DNA of 5,785 bases from Actinomycetes bacterium (GTDB lineage Bacteria > Actinomycetota > Actinomycetes > Actinomycetales > Microbacteriaceae). The stretch lies in the NCBI GenBank assembly GCA_023431405.1, contig JAEYVZ010000088.1:1-5785 (forward strand). The letters are read 5' to 3'. Made by a program: the position numbers and the translations under genes. Positions 1 through 5,764 of the stretch are shown in pieces. Positions within the stretch are counted from its first letter, which is position 1; each line of letters opens with the position of its first letter. The notes below the pieces were generated by a model. That model saw only the letters and a list, made by a program, of their open reading frames with translations, made no database searches and was not told the DNA's origin.

Positions 1-522
1 GATGTCAGCCACCCGCTCACGGGTCCTCGGGGCGCCGCGGCGGTGTTCGGGCCGCAGAAGGGCCTGCAGCCCGATGACGTCGCAGCGGTGGACGCCGCGC
101 TGGCCGACGTGGCGCGGCTTCTGCCCGCCGATCCCGACCTGCCGGGGGCGGGAGCGGCGGGAGGCGCGGGGTTCGCGCTGGCCGCATGGGGCGCGTCGCT
201 GCGGGCGGGTGCGGATGCCGTCGCGGAGCTCATCGGGCTCGACGCGGCCCTCGCAGATGCCGACCTGGTGGTGACGGGGGAGGGGGCCTTCGACGTGTCA
301 TCGGCGGGCGGGAAGGCCCCGGCCCACGCGGCGGCGCGCGCGTCGCACGTGGGTGTGCCGGCCGCGCTCGTGGCCGGACGAATCTCCGCGGATGCCGACA
401 TCTCGGCGTTCGCGGAAGCCGTCTCCCTCAGTGAACTCGCCGGTTCCGCAGAGCGCGCCCTCGCCGACCCGGCGCAATGGCTCGCCGCCGCCGGTCGGGT
501 GCTCGCGGCCCGCTGCCGCTGA
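1..522 (+). CDS. Glycerate kinase type-1 (GlxK/GarK family), C-terminal part, 5' truncated by window edge
   Basis: Frame 1 is open from the first base and gives the last 173 residues, ending in TGA at 520-522. The family phosphorylates D-glycerate with ATP, feeding glyoxylate- or sugar-acid-derived carbon into glycolysis in the cytoplasm. The visible N-terminal stretch NPLTGPRGAA-like (here HPLTGPRGAAAVFGPQKG, residues 4-21 of the fragment) is a hallmark of the family. It is followed by a Gly/Ala-rich GAGAAGGAGFALAAWG segment and a DLVVTGEGAFD...GGKAP segment (bases 262-321), which matches the usual DLVITGEGRxDxQTxxGKxP signature. Two positions of that signature differ: the usual Arg is Ala (286-288), and the Gln-Thr pair is Ser-Ser. 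Family members are roughly 370-380 residues, so a little over half is missing upstream and the start cannot be seen. An internal ATG at 43 is not the start, because the conserved motif begins before it. Family assignment is firm; activity is less certain because of the signature changes. Confidence 0.9.
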   Translation, partial: DVSHPLTGPRGAAAVFGPQKGLQPDDVAAVDAALADVARLLPADPDLPGAGAAGGAGFALAAWGASLRAGADAVAELIGLDAALADADLVVTGEGAFDVSSAGGKAPAHAAARASHVGVPAALVAGRISADADISAFAEAVSLSELAGSAERALADPAQWLAAAGRVLAARCR

Positions 523-524
523 GG

Positions 525-547
525 GCGCCCGGCGACGCGCTGGGCGC
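525..547 (+). terminator. Strong GC hairpin after the glycerate kinase stop, possible terminator without T-tract
   Basis: The arms GCGCCCGGCG (525-534) and CGCTGGGCGC (538-547) pair over 10 base pairs with one G-T pair and a 3-base loop (ACG). The hairpin starts two bases after the stop codon and ends 21 bases before the next ATG. No T-run follows, so it is not a classical intrinsic terminator, but actinobacteria often have such hairpins downstream of genes. It could instead only stabilise the 3' end of the mRNA. The pairing is visible in the sequence; the function is inferred. Confidence 0.45.
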
Positions 548-556
548 AGGTCGGGT

Positions 557-562
557 GAGAAT
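557..562 (+). promoter_or_regulatory. Possible -10 element for the coiled-coil protein gene
   Basis: GAGAAT lies six bases before the ATG at 569 and is preceded by GGT. It differs from a TANNNT -10 box only at the first base, and its spacing would put the transcript start at or next to the ATG (leaderless). The same bases include GGTGAG (554-559), which could instead serve as a weak Shine-Dalgarno site with nine bases of spacing. The two readings cannot be separated by eye. No convincing -35 is seen. Confidence 0.25.
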
Positions 563-568
563 GGACGC

Positions 569-1411
569 ATGACGGCAGCCGGCGACGACGCCCTCGACGC
601 GATCATCGTCGAGCTCTATGCCCTGCCTCCGGCGGAGTTCACCGCCGCCCGCGCCGCCCGGGCGCGTGAGGCCGAGGGCGGGTTGGCTCGGCTCATCCGC
701 GCGGTGCGCAAGCCCGTCGTGTCGGCGTGGGCCGTCGACCTCCTCGCGCGCGAGGGGATGCTGACGGAGGCCCTCGAACTCGGCGCCGCTCTGCGGGAAG
801 CGCAGGAGAGCCTCGACGGCGCGGAGCTGGCGCGCCTGGGCAGGCAGCGGCGAGAGCTCGTGACCGCGCTGGCGCGCCAGGCCGTCACGGCCGCCGACGA
901 CCGCGGAGTCACGGTGAGCGCCGCGGCACAGACCGGCATCGAGGCGACGCTCAACGCCGCCCTGATCGACCCAGGTGCCGCCGCCGCCGTCCGCAGTGCG
1001 CGTCTGGCCACACCACTCGATGCGGGAGATGCGGGTTCGCTCGACCTCGCCGCCGCCGTGAGCGGCTCGGTGCCGCAGGCCGCCGCGGAACCGGAGCCGC
1101 CGTCGGACGAGCTCGCCGAGCGGCGCGCACGGCGTGAAGCCGAGAAGGCGGCACGGGAGGCGGAGCGAGCTGCGGAGCGCGCCGAACGGGAACGTGCGCA
1201 GGCGCAGACCCGTCGCGACCGCGCCGCCGAGCGTGCGGAGCATCTCGCCGAGCGGCTGGCGACGCTGCGCGCCGAACTCGCGCGCGTCGAAGCGGAGGCG
1301 GAGGAAGCGGCAGCCGACCTCGCGGGCGCCGAAGAACGCCTGACGGATGCCGAGGCGCACGCCCGGGCGGCGGCGTCGGCCGCGGAAGCCGCACGGTCCG
1401 CCGTGCCCTGA
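569..1411 (+). CDS. Conserved-type hypothetical protein with C-terminal coiled coil
   Basis: This 280-residue cytoplasmic protein has no signal peptide and no membrane segment. I do not recognise a named function. The N-terminal part (about residues 8-150) has a pattern I associate with an actinobacterial family of unknown role: ELYALPPAEFTAARAARARE at 15-34, IRAVRKPVVSAWAVDLLARE at 43-62, then LGAALREAQESLDG and a GRQRRELVTAL helix. Residues 151-177 are a probable linker rich in Ala and Pro. Residues 178-278 are almost all Ala, Glu, Arg, Asp and Leu, as in a long charged helix or coiled coil, and there is no enzyme motif. The ATG at 569 is chosen because the open frame upstream of it overlaps the glycerate kinase gene and the conserved part begins just after it. 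It lies 46 bases after the kinase stop and 29 bases before the FadD start, on the same strand. Low-complexity composition makes similarity searches with the C-terminal half unreliable. Confidence 0.85.
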   Translation: MTAAGDDALDAIIVELYALPPAEFTAARAARAREAEGGLARLIRAVRKPVVSAWAVDLLAREGMLTEALELGAALREAQESLDGAELARLGRQRRELVTALARQAVTAADDRGVTVSAAAQTGIEATLNAALIDPGAAAAVRSARLATPLDAGDAGSLDLAAAVSGSVPQAAAEPEPPSDELAERRARREAEKAAREAERAAERAERERAQAQTRRDRAAERAEHLAERLATLRAELARVEAEAEEAAADLAGAEERLTDAEAHARAAASAAEAARSAVP

Positions 1412-1427
1412 CGGGGTCGACGCCACG

Positions 1428-1440
1428 TAATCTTGACTGA
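1428..1440 (+). promoter_or_regulatory. Likely -10 box for a leaderless fadD transcript
   Basis: TAATCT at 1428-1433 fits the actinobacterial sigma-A -10 pattern TANNNT. It is followed by seven bases (TGACTGA) and then the GTG start at 1441, so transcription would begin on or beside the start codon. No purine-rich Shine-Dalgarno sequence is present before the GTG, which agrees with a leaderless mRNA. The region 16-18 bases upstream of the -10 shows no good -35 hexamer. Confidence 0.5.
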
Positions 1441-3171
1441 GTGGACCTGAACGAAACCCGCTCTTGGAACCGCTTCTACGCCGAGGGGACGCCGGTCGAC
1501 ATCGAGATGCCGACGGGCTCGCTCGTTGATCTGCTCGATGACCGCGTCGCCCGCTACGCCGACCATCCGGCGACGACCTTCTTCGGCGCGACGCTCACGT
1601 ATCGCCAGCTGGGTGAGCGGGTCGCCCGGGTCGCGCAGGGGCTCGCCGAGCTCGGCGTCACGCGCGGCGACCGGGTCGCCCTCGTGCTGCCCAATGCGCC
1701 CCAGCACGTCGTGGCGTTCTACGCGGTGCTGAGGCTCGGCGCGATCGTGGTGGAGCACAACCCGCTGTACACACGCGACGAGCTCGAGGTCCAGTTCCGC
1801 GATCATGGGGCGCGTCATGTCATCGCCTGGGACAAGGTGGCGCCCGTCATCCGCGCGCTTCCCGGCGATCTCGGCATCCGCACCGTCGTCGCGGTCGACA
1901 TCACCCGCGCGATGCCGCTCACGACGCGGCTGGCTCTCCGCCTCCCGGTCCAGAAGGCTCGGCAGTCCCGCGCCAAGCTCACCGCAGCGGCTCCCGGCAC
2001 GGTGCCGTTCTCGCAGCTCGAGCGGACGCGGTCGCTGGATGCCGCGGTGCCGCGCCCGTCGGTGGACGACATCGCATGCCTGCAGTACACGTCGGGGACG
2101 ACCGGCACCCCCAAGGGCGCCATCATCACCCACGGCAACCTGTGGGCGAACGCGCGTCAGGGCGCGGCGTGGATGCCGGACTTCGTGCGCGGCGAGGGGA
2201 GCATCTACGGACTTCTGCCGATGTTCCACTCGTTCGGTCTGCTGCTGTCGGTGATCTATTCGGTGGAGACCGCTTCGCGCGCTGTGCTGTTCCCCACGTT
2301 CGACCCGGAGCTCGTCATCGAGGCGGCGAAGAAGAACCCGCCCACCTTCATTCCCGCGGTGCCGCCGATGTTCGACCGTCTGGCACGCGTCGCCCGCGAC
2401 GGGAAGCTCGATCTGAGCGGCGTCGTGTATGCGATCTCGGGGGCCATGACCCTCACCCCTGCGGTCGTCAAGCGATGGGAGGACCTCGCGGGCAGCATGC
2501 TGAACGAGGGCTACGGGCTGACGGAGACGAGCCCGGTCGCTTTGGCGAACCCGTTCACCGATCATCGCAAGATCGGCGCGATCGGCATCCCGTTCCCCTC
2601 CACCGACATCCGTGTCGTCGACGCCGACGATCCCACGCGGGAGGTGGCGCAGGGAGAGGTCGGGGAACTGCAGATCAAGGGCCCGCAGGTGTTCCAGGGC
2701 TACTGGAACCGTCCCGAGGAGACCTCAGCGGCGCTGCTCGACGGCGGCTGGCTGCGCACCGGTGACCTGGTGGTGCAGGACGATGAGGGCTTCGTCACGG
2801 TCGTCGACCGCAAGAAGGAGCTCATCATCACGGGCGGCTTCAACGTCTCGCCCAGCGAGGTGGAGCGCGTCGTCAACACGGTCGACGGCGTCGCCGAGTC
2901 GGCCGTGGTCGGCGTTCCCCGGGGCGGCGGAGCCGAGGTGGTGACGGCCGTCGTGGTGCTCGAGCCCGGTGCTGGCTTCGACGAGGAGTCGGCCCGTGCC
3001 GCCGCGCGCGAGCACCTCGCGGAGTACAAGCGCCCCACCACGTACCTGGTGTGGGAGGAGCTGCCGAAATCCCTCATCGGCAAGGTGCTGCGCCGCCGCG
3101 TGCGCGACACGCTCATCGCTGATCGCACGGCGGTGCGCGCCCTGCCCGAGGACGACGCCGCCGCATCGTGA
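1441..3171 (+). CDS. fadD: Long-chain fatty-acid--CoA ligase (FadD-type acyl-CoA synthetase)
   Basis: This complete 576-residue member of the ANL adenylating superfamily activates a carboxylic acid with ATP to an acyl-adenylate and transfers it to CoA, usually as the entry step to beta-oxidation or lipid synthesis. All expected motifs are present in order: P-loop YTSGTTGTPKG at 216-226; LPMFHSFG at 259-266; EGYGLTET at 356-363; GWLRTGDL at 436-443 with Asp442 for ribose binding; hinge region DRKKELI at 456-462, followed by GGFNVSPSEVE; and PKSLIGKVLRR with catalytic Lys548. The length is normal for FadD. GTG at 1441 is chosen because it directly follows a -10 box and yields an N-terminus (MDLNETRSWNRFY) typical of these proteins. 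The chain length of the substrate cannot be read from motifs, so a medium-chain or aromatic acid ligase remains possible. The gene converges with the acetyltransferase gene; nothing ties it to the TRAP region. Confidence 0.93.
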   Translation: MDLNETRSWNRFYAEGTPVDIEMPTGSLVDLLDDRVARYADHPATTFFGATLTYRQLGERVARVAQGLAELGVTRGDRVALVLPNAPQHVVAFYAVLRLGAIVVEHNPLYTRDELEVQFRDHGARHVIAWDKVAPVIRALPGDLGIRTVVAVDITRAMPLTTRLALRLPVQKARQSRAKLTAAAPGTVPFSQLERTRSLDAAVPRPSVDDIACLQYTSGTTGTPKGAIITHGNLWANARQGAAWMPDFVRGEGSIYGLLPMFHSFGLLLSVIYSVETASRAVLFPTFDPELVIEAAKKNPPTFIPAVPPMFDRLARVARDGKLDLSGVVYAISGAMTLTPAVVKRWEDLAGSMLNEGYGLTETSPVALANPFTDHRKIGAIGIPFPSTDIRVVDADDPTREVAQGEVGELQIKGPQVFQGYWNRPEETSAALLDGGWLRTGDLVVQDDEGFVTVVDRKKELIITGGFNVSPSEVERVVNTVDGVAESAVVGVPRGGGAEVVTAVVVLEPGAGFDEESARAAAREHLAEYKRPTTYLVWEELPKSLIGKVLRRRVRDTLIADRTAVRALPEDDAAAS

Positions 3172-3182
3172 GCCGGGCGGCG
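3156..3182. terminator. Weak inverted repeat between convergent genes
   Basis: CGCCGCC (3156-3162) and GGCGGCG (3176-3182) form a perfect 7-base stem with a 13-base loop that spans the fadD stop codon. It lies where both the plus-strand FadD transcript and the minus-strand GNAT transcript should end, so it could act in both directions. There is no T-tract on either side, the loop is long, and such GC-rich pairings are common by chance in this DNA. Confidence 0.2.
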
Positions 3183-3189
3183 CGGATCG

Positions 3190-3768
3190 TCACGTCTGCC
3201 GTCGGCTGAGCCGCAGCAGCTGCATGTCGTCGGTGCCGGGCTCGAGCCCTTCGTCGATGAATCCGGCGCGGGTGGCGACGCGCCGTGCTGCGGCGTTGGC
3301 CGGCCGTGTGCGCACAACCAGATCTATGCCCGGCGCCGCGGCGTTCGCCGTCGCCACGGAGGCGTCGACGATGCGACCGGCGATGCCATTGCCCTGCACT
3401 TCCGGCGCGAGGCGGTAGTAGATGTTCAGCACGGAAGGGTCGACCACGGTGCGGTGCATGATGCCGCCCATCCCGGCGAAGACCCGGTCGCCGTCGCGCG
3501 GGTCTGCGCTGACGGGGCCATCCGGCCAGAGGCGCCGGGGGACGAGCACGGCCCAGTAGCCGAAGCCGTGCGTCTCCCAGTGCGCGATGTACGGCAGGAG
3601 GAATTCGCGGGATGCCGTCAGGCTCCGATGGGCGAGGTGCGGGTCGAGCTCGTACACCCGCGGGTCGCTGTGGACGATGAAGACGCCCTCGACGTCCGCG
3701 AGGGTCACCTCGCGGAAGACGACACCGTCGTCGTGCTCGATGCGCCGCCAGGGGCGCGCATCCGTCAT
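3190..3768 (-). CDS. GNAT-family N-acetyltransferase
   Basis: This 192-residue protein has the fold signature of RimJ/RimL-like GNAT enzymes, which move an acetyl group from acetyl-CoA to an amine of a protein, peptide or small molecule. Visible elements are an N-terminal strand-helix opening (VVFREVTLADVEGVFIVHSD, residues 16-35), a central GYWAVLVPR strand at 70-78, FAGMGGIMHR at 97-106, the acetyl-CoA pyrophosphate-binding loop QGNGIAG at 125-131, and NAAARRVATRAGF at 158-170, where the Asn and the final AGF are typical of motif B. No membrane segment or signal peptide is seen. The ATG at 3768-3766 overlaps the stop of the upstream GntR gene by four bases (ATGA), which implies translational coupling and co-transcription with the regulator. 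The acceptor substrate is unknown. It ends 18 bases from the convergent fadD gene. Confidence 0.88.
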   Translation of the reverse strand: MTDARPWRRIEHDDGVVFREVTLADVEGVFIVHSDPRVYELDPHLAHRSLTASREFLLPYIAHWETHGFGYWAVLVPRRLWPDGPVSADPRDGDRVFAGMGGIMHRTVVDPSVLNIYYRLAPEVQGNGIAGRIVDASVATANAAAPGIDLVVRTRPANAAARRVATRAGFIDEGLEPGTDDMQLLRLSRRQT

Positions 3769-4412
3769 CCCGCGGCCTTCGTGAGACGTCGGCGCAGTTC
3801 GTCGGACGACGAGAAGTGCTGCGCCATGACGGCACGGGCGCGGTCGGCGTCACGCCGGCGGAAGCAGTCGATGAGCTCGCGGTGCTGCCGGTTGCGCTTG
3901 GCGTAGTCGCCGCCGTCGGCGCGCAGAGCCGCTTCGAAGTAGAAGCGGCTCACCATGCGCAGGTTCTTCAGGATCGACACCAGCGTCGGATTGCGCGTCG
4001 CGTCGATGATGACCTGGTGGAAGAGGTGATTGAGCTCGACCCACTCCGCGCCGGTCGCCTCCGCCATGAGCACGTCGAGGCGCTCGAGCTCGGCGATCTC
4101 GTGGACCGAGATGTGGGGCGCCGCCTCCGCTGCGGCGTACGGCTCCAGGAGGAGCCGCAGGTTGTTGATGTCTATCGCCTCGGCCGGGTCGAGCTGGCGC
4201 ACCCGCGCCGCGCGATGGGGCTCTGCGGTGAGCAGTCCCTCGCCTACGAGATCGCGCATCGCCTCCCGCACGGGGGTGGCGCTCACGCCGTACTGCTTCG
4301 CGACCTCCGTCTGCACGACCCGCTCGCCGGGGGAGCGCACGCCGTCGTAGATCTCGCGGCGAAGGCGCTCCAGCGCCGACTCCCGGTCGGTGGGTCCCAC
4401 TCCTGACGTCAT
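3765..4412 (-). CDS. GntR-family transcriptional regulator, FadR subfamily with FCD domain
   Basis: This 215-residue DNA-binding protein has an N-terminal winged helix-turn-helix at about residues 10-75, including SPGERVVQTEVAKQYGVSAT and PVREAMRDLVGEGLL, which is the standard GntR pattern. An all-helical FCD ligand domain follows at about 82-205, with LRLLLEPYAAAEAA, an FHQVIIDATRNPTL helix and RQHRELIDCFRRRDADRARAVMAQHF. FCD domains usually bind a metal with one Asp and three His and sense small carboxylates. Here the three His are present (132, 177, 199), but the position four residues before the first His is Asn128. The frame stays open upstream to 4559, yet ATG at 4412 is preferred because GAGGGGG (minus strand, 4423-4417) sits four bases before it and the HTH follows at the usual distance. 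It is divergent from the TRAP gene and probably represses it and itself through the operators at 4439-4448 and 4567-4582. The direct target is inferred. Confidence 0.92.
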   Translation of the reverse strand: MTSGVGPTDRESALERLRREIYDGVRSPGERVVQTEVAKQYGVSATPVREAMRDLVGEGLLTAEPHRAARVRQLDPAEAIDINNLRLLLEPYAAAEAAPHISVHEIAELERLDVLMAEATGAEWVELNHLFHQVIIDATRNPTLVSILKNLRMVSRFYFEAALRADGGDYAKRNRQHRELIDCFRRRDADRARAVMAQHFSSSDELRRRLTKAAG

Positions 4413-4437
4413 TGCGCCCCCTCGCCCAACTACGCAG

Positions 4438-4443
4438 ATTCTA
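4438..4443 (-). promoter_or_regulatory. Likely -10 box of the GntR regulator gene
   Basis: On the minus strand these bases read TAGAAT, one mismatch from TATAAT. Transcription would start near 4431, giving a leader of about 19 bases that contains the GAGGGGG ribosome site before ATG 4412. The box lies inside the operator-like TTCTGTAGAAT sequence, so a bound repressor would block it. No clear -35 is visible. Confidence 0.45.
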
Positions 4444-4448
4444 CAGAA
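4439..4448. promoter_or_regulatory. Operator-like near-palindrome on the regulator side
   Basis: TTCTACAGAA is palindromic apart from one central base pair and differs from the core of the perfect palindrome at 4567-4582 (TTCTATAGAA) at one base. It overlaps the likely -10 box of the GntR gene, the expected place for autorepression. That the GntR protein binds here is inferred from position and from the repeated sequence. Confidence 0.55.
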
Positions 4449-4508
4449 AACCAGATTCCCGCCACTGTATCCGATGCCGTGGATCTGCGTCGACCTGCTG
4501 ATAAGCCG

Positions 4509-4515
4509 TGTAGAA
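4509..4515. promoter_or_regulatory. Possible operator half-site
   Basis: TGTAGAA matches one half plus the centre of the minus-strand reading of the 4439-4448 site (TTCTGTAGAA). The other half (CCG) does not match. It lies nearly midway between the two better sites, about 67 and 64 bases from their centres. A seven-base match in a less GC-rich region may be chance. Confidence 0.2.
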
Positions 4516-4566
4516 ACGTCATCTTCGAGTGCTCGCATCGAAACAACGCGGAAACACATCCTTCCT

Positions 4567-4582
4567 AACTTCTATAGAAGTT
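4567..4582. promoter_or_regulatory. Perfect 16-base palindromic operator upstream of the TRAP gene
   Basis: AACTTCTATAGAAGTT is its own reverse complement over all 16 bases. It is AT-rich in very GC-rich DNA, sits 78 bases before the TRAP gene start codon, and shares its TTCTAYAGAA core with the site over the regulator promoter. Size and symmetry fit the dimer-binding sites of GntR/FCD regulators. It overlaps the only TANNNT hexamer (TAACTT, 4566-4571) on this side, which suggests repression. Palindrome seen; binding protein inferred. Confidence 0.65.
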
Positions 4583-4660
4583 GACGATTCAGCAGGGTCG
4601 CCCAACAACAGAGCACCACCGGCATCCGAAACCCCGATCCCCGAGAGCTGGAGAGAACCC

Positions 4661-5764
4661 ATGCGCCCCACTCGCACCACCCGCACGGCCGTCGTCGCCG
4701 CGTCGCTCGTCGCCGTGCTCGGCCTCGCGGCCTGCTCCTCCGCCGACGCCTCCGACACCTCGTCGCCCGCCGCCGGCGGCGTCACGCTGCGCACCAACGA
4801 CTGGAACCCCCCGGCGCATCCGTTCAACGCCGACGGTTGGGAGCCGCTCGCCGAGGCGGTCGCCGAGGCCACCGACGGCAAGGTCACGCTCGAGAACTAC
4901 CCGTCCGAAGGCCTCGGAGCCGTCGCCGACACGCTGTCGCTGCTGTCGAGCGGCACGGCCGATATGGCATCCACCACGGTCGCCTATCACGCCGCCGAGC
5001 TCCCGCTCCTCCAGGTGACCGCCGGGGCCGCATGGGCCGACGCCGCCCTCTCCGCGCAGGCGATGTGGGAGATGTGCCAGCAGGAGCCGTTCGTCTCGGA
5101 GCTGAAGGCCGCCGGCATCGTGCCCGTGCTGTGCACGTCGGTGTCGCCCTATCAGCTCCTCACCCGCGGATCGGCGATCGATGGCATCCCCGCGGCGTTC
5201 GAAGGAAAGCGCATCCGCGCGACGGGCCTGCAGGGCCTGATCGTCGAGGCGCTCGGTGCCACACCCACGACCGACTCGAGCACCGAGATCTACCTCCGTA
5301 TGGAGCAGGGGGCGATCGACGGCACGACTGCCGGGTGGTACACGCTCCCTGCCCTCTCCCTCGACGAGGTGACAACCGATGCGACCGTCGGACTCGACAA
5401 CTGGAACGCCGGCATGGTCATCTACGCCATGTCCACCGAGCGCTGGGAGGCGCTCGACGACGCGACGCGTGACGCGCTGCGCGCGCTCGGTCCCGAGTTC
5501 TCGCTGCGGGTCGCTCAGGGCGTCGACGGGCAGGACGAGGAGGCCAAGGCCGCCGCGGAAGGCAGCGTCGAGGTCTACGAGGTGACGGATGCCGAGCGTG
5601 CGGCTGTGCGCGAGGTCGTCGGCTCGGTGCTCGACACCTGGGTGGCGACCATGGAGTCCGAGCGCGGCCTCGGCGAGGAGGCGGCCGCCGCCGTCGCAGC
5701 CCTCGACGCGGTGCGCGACATCGAGCCGCTCCCGGCCGACCAGTGGACCCCCTCGATCTGGTGA
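4661..5764 (+). CDS. TRAP transporter solute-binding lipoprotein, DctP family
   Basis: This complete 367-residue extracytoplasmic binding protein captures a solute, usually a small organic acid, for a TRAP (DctQ/DctM-type) secondary transporter. Residues 1-25 are a lipoprotein signal: a basic start (MRPTRTTRTA), a hydrophobic stretch, and lipobox LAAC with Cys25 as the lipid anchor. A Ser/Ala-rich linker follows to about residue 40. The mature part shows the DctP pattern: HPFNADGWEPLAEAVAEAT with GKVTLENYP at 54-81; a LLSSGTADMA segment at 94-103; FEGKRIRATG at 180-189 with Arg184 and Arg186, one probably the carboxylate-binding Arg; EALGATPT at 196-203; TEIYLRMEQGAIDG at 208-221; and GMVIYAMSTERWEALDD at 251-267. 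Cys139 and Cys158 could form a disulfide. ATG 4661 is chosen because GGAGAG (4650-4655) lies five bases upstream and the signal peptide starts there; the frame upstream is open but not signal-like. Membrane subunits should lie beyond the window. The ligand cannot be named. Confidence 0.92.
   Translation: MRPTRTTRTAVVAASLVAVLGLAACSSADASDTSSPAAGGVTLRTNDWNPPAHPFNADGWEPLAEAVAEATDGKVTLENYPSEGLGAVADTLSLLSSGTADMASTTVAYHAAELPLLQVTAGAAWADAALSAQAMWEMCQQEPFVSELKAAGIVPVLCTSVSPYQLLTRGSAIDGIPAAFEGKRIRATGLQGLIVEALGATPTTDSSTEIYLRMEQGAIDGTTAGWYTLPALSLDEVTTDATVGLDNWNAGMVIYAMSTERWEALDDATRDALRALGPEFSLRVAQGVDGQDEEAKAAAEGSVEVYEVTDAERAAVREVVGSVLDTWVATMESERGLGEEAAAAVAALDAVRDIEPLPADQWTPSIW

Larger units (their letters stand above)
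4413..4660. promoter_or_regulatory. Divergent control region between the GntR regulator and the TRAP binding protein
   Basis: This 248-base stretch is clearly less G+C rich than the genes around it, as expected for a two-way promoter region. It holds two TTCTAYAGAA operator cores whose centres are 131 bases apart, a shorter match between them, a -10 candidate for the regulator, and RBS sites at both ends. It also holds a CAGATTC direct repeat (4435-4441 and 4452-4458) and a GAAACA direct repeat at 4540 and 4551, one helical turn apart. On the plus strand the only TANNNT hexamer near the operator is TAACTT at 4566-4571, without a good -35, so the TRAP promoter is not firmly placed. Open frames cross the region on both strands, but nothing in them looks like a conserved protein. 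Confidence 0.7.

Noticed and set aside
428..1426. A 332-codon minus-strand open frame and a 147-codon one (951-1394) over the coiled-coil gene
   Set aside because: Both are Arg/Pro/Gly-rich shadows of the plus-strand gene with no motif, signal or ribosome site.
616..2565. A 649-codon open frame on the minus strand across the coiled-coil and fadD genes
   Set aside because: It is antisense to two well-supported genes, is made of Arg/Ala/Ser-rich low-complexity sequence, and shows no recognisable domain. Long antisense frames are expected in DNA this rich in G+C.
2076..2765. A 229-codon plus-strand frame inside fadD
   Set aside because: It lies wholly within the FadD reading frame region in another phase, and all acyl-CoA synthetase motifs are in the FadD frame.
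3816..4406. A 196-codon plus-strand open frame antisense to the GntR gene
   Set aside because: The minus strand carries clear HTH and FCD motifs with a good ribosome site; the antisense frame has no recognisable family pattern.
4413..4559. Possible N-terminal extension of the GntR protein to an ATG at 4559
   Set aside because: The extra 49 residues have no domain pattern, would cover the promoter and operator, and ATG 4412 has a good ribosome site.
4581..4609. TTGACG at 4581 as a -35 box for the TRAP gene
   Set aside because: The sequence 16-18 bases downstream (around AACAAC) has no TANNNT hexamer, so no matching -10 exists.
4529..4660. Possible N-terminal extension of the TRAP binding protein
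   Set aside because: It would place 44 residues ahead of the signal peptide. GGAGAG before ATG 4661 and the lipobox position fix the start.
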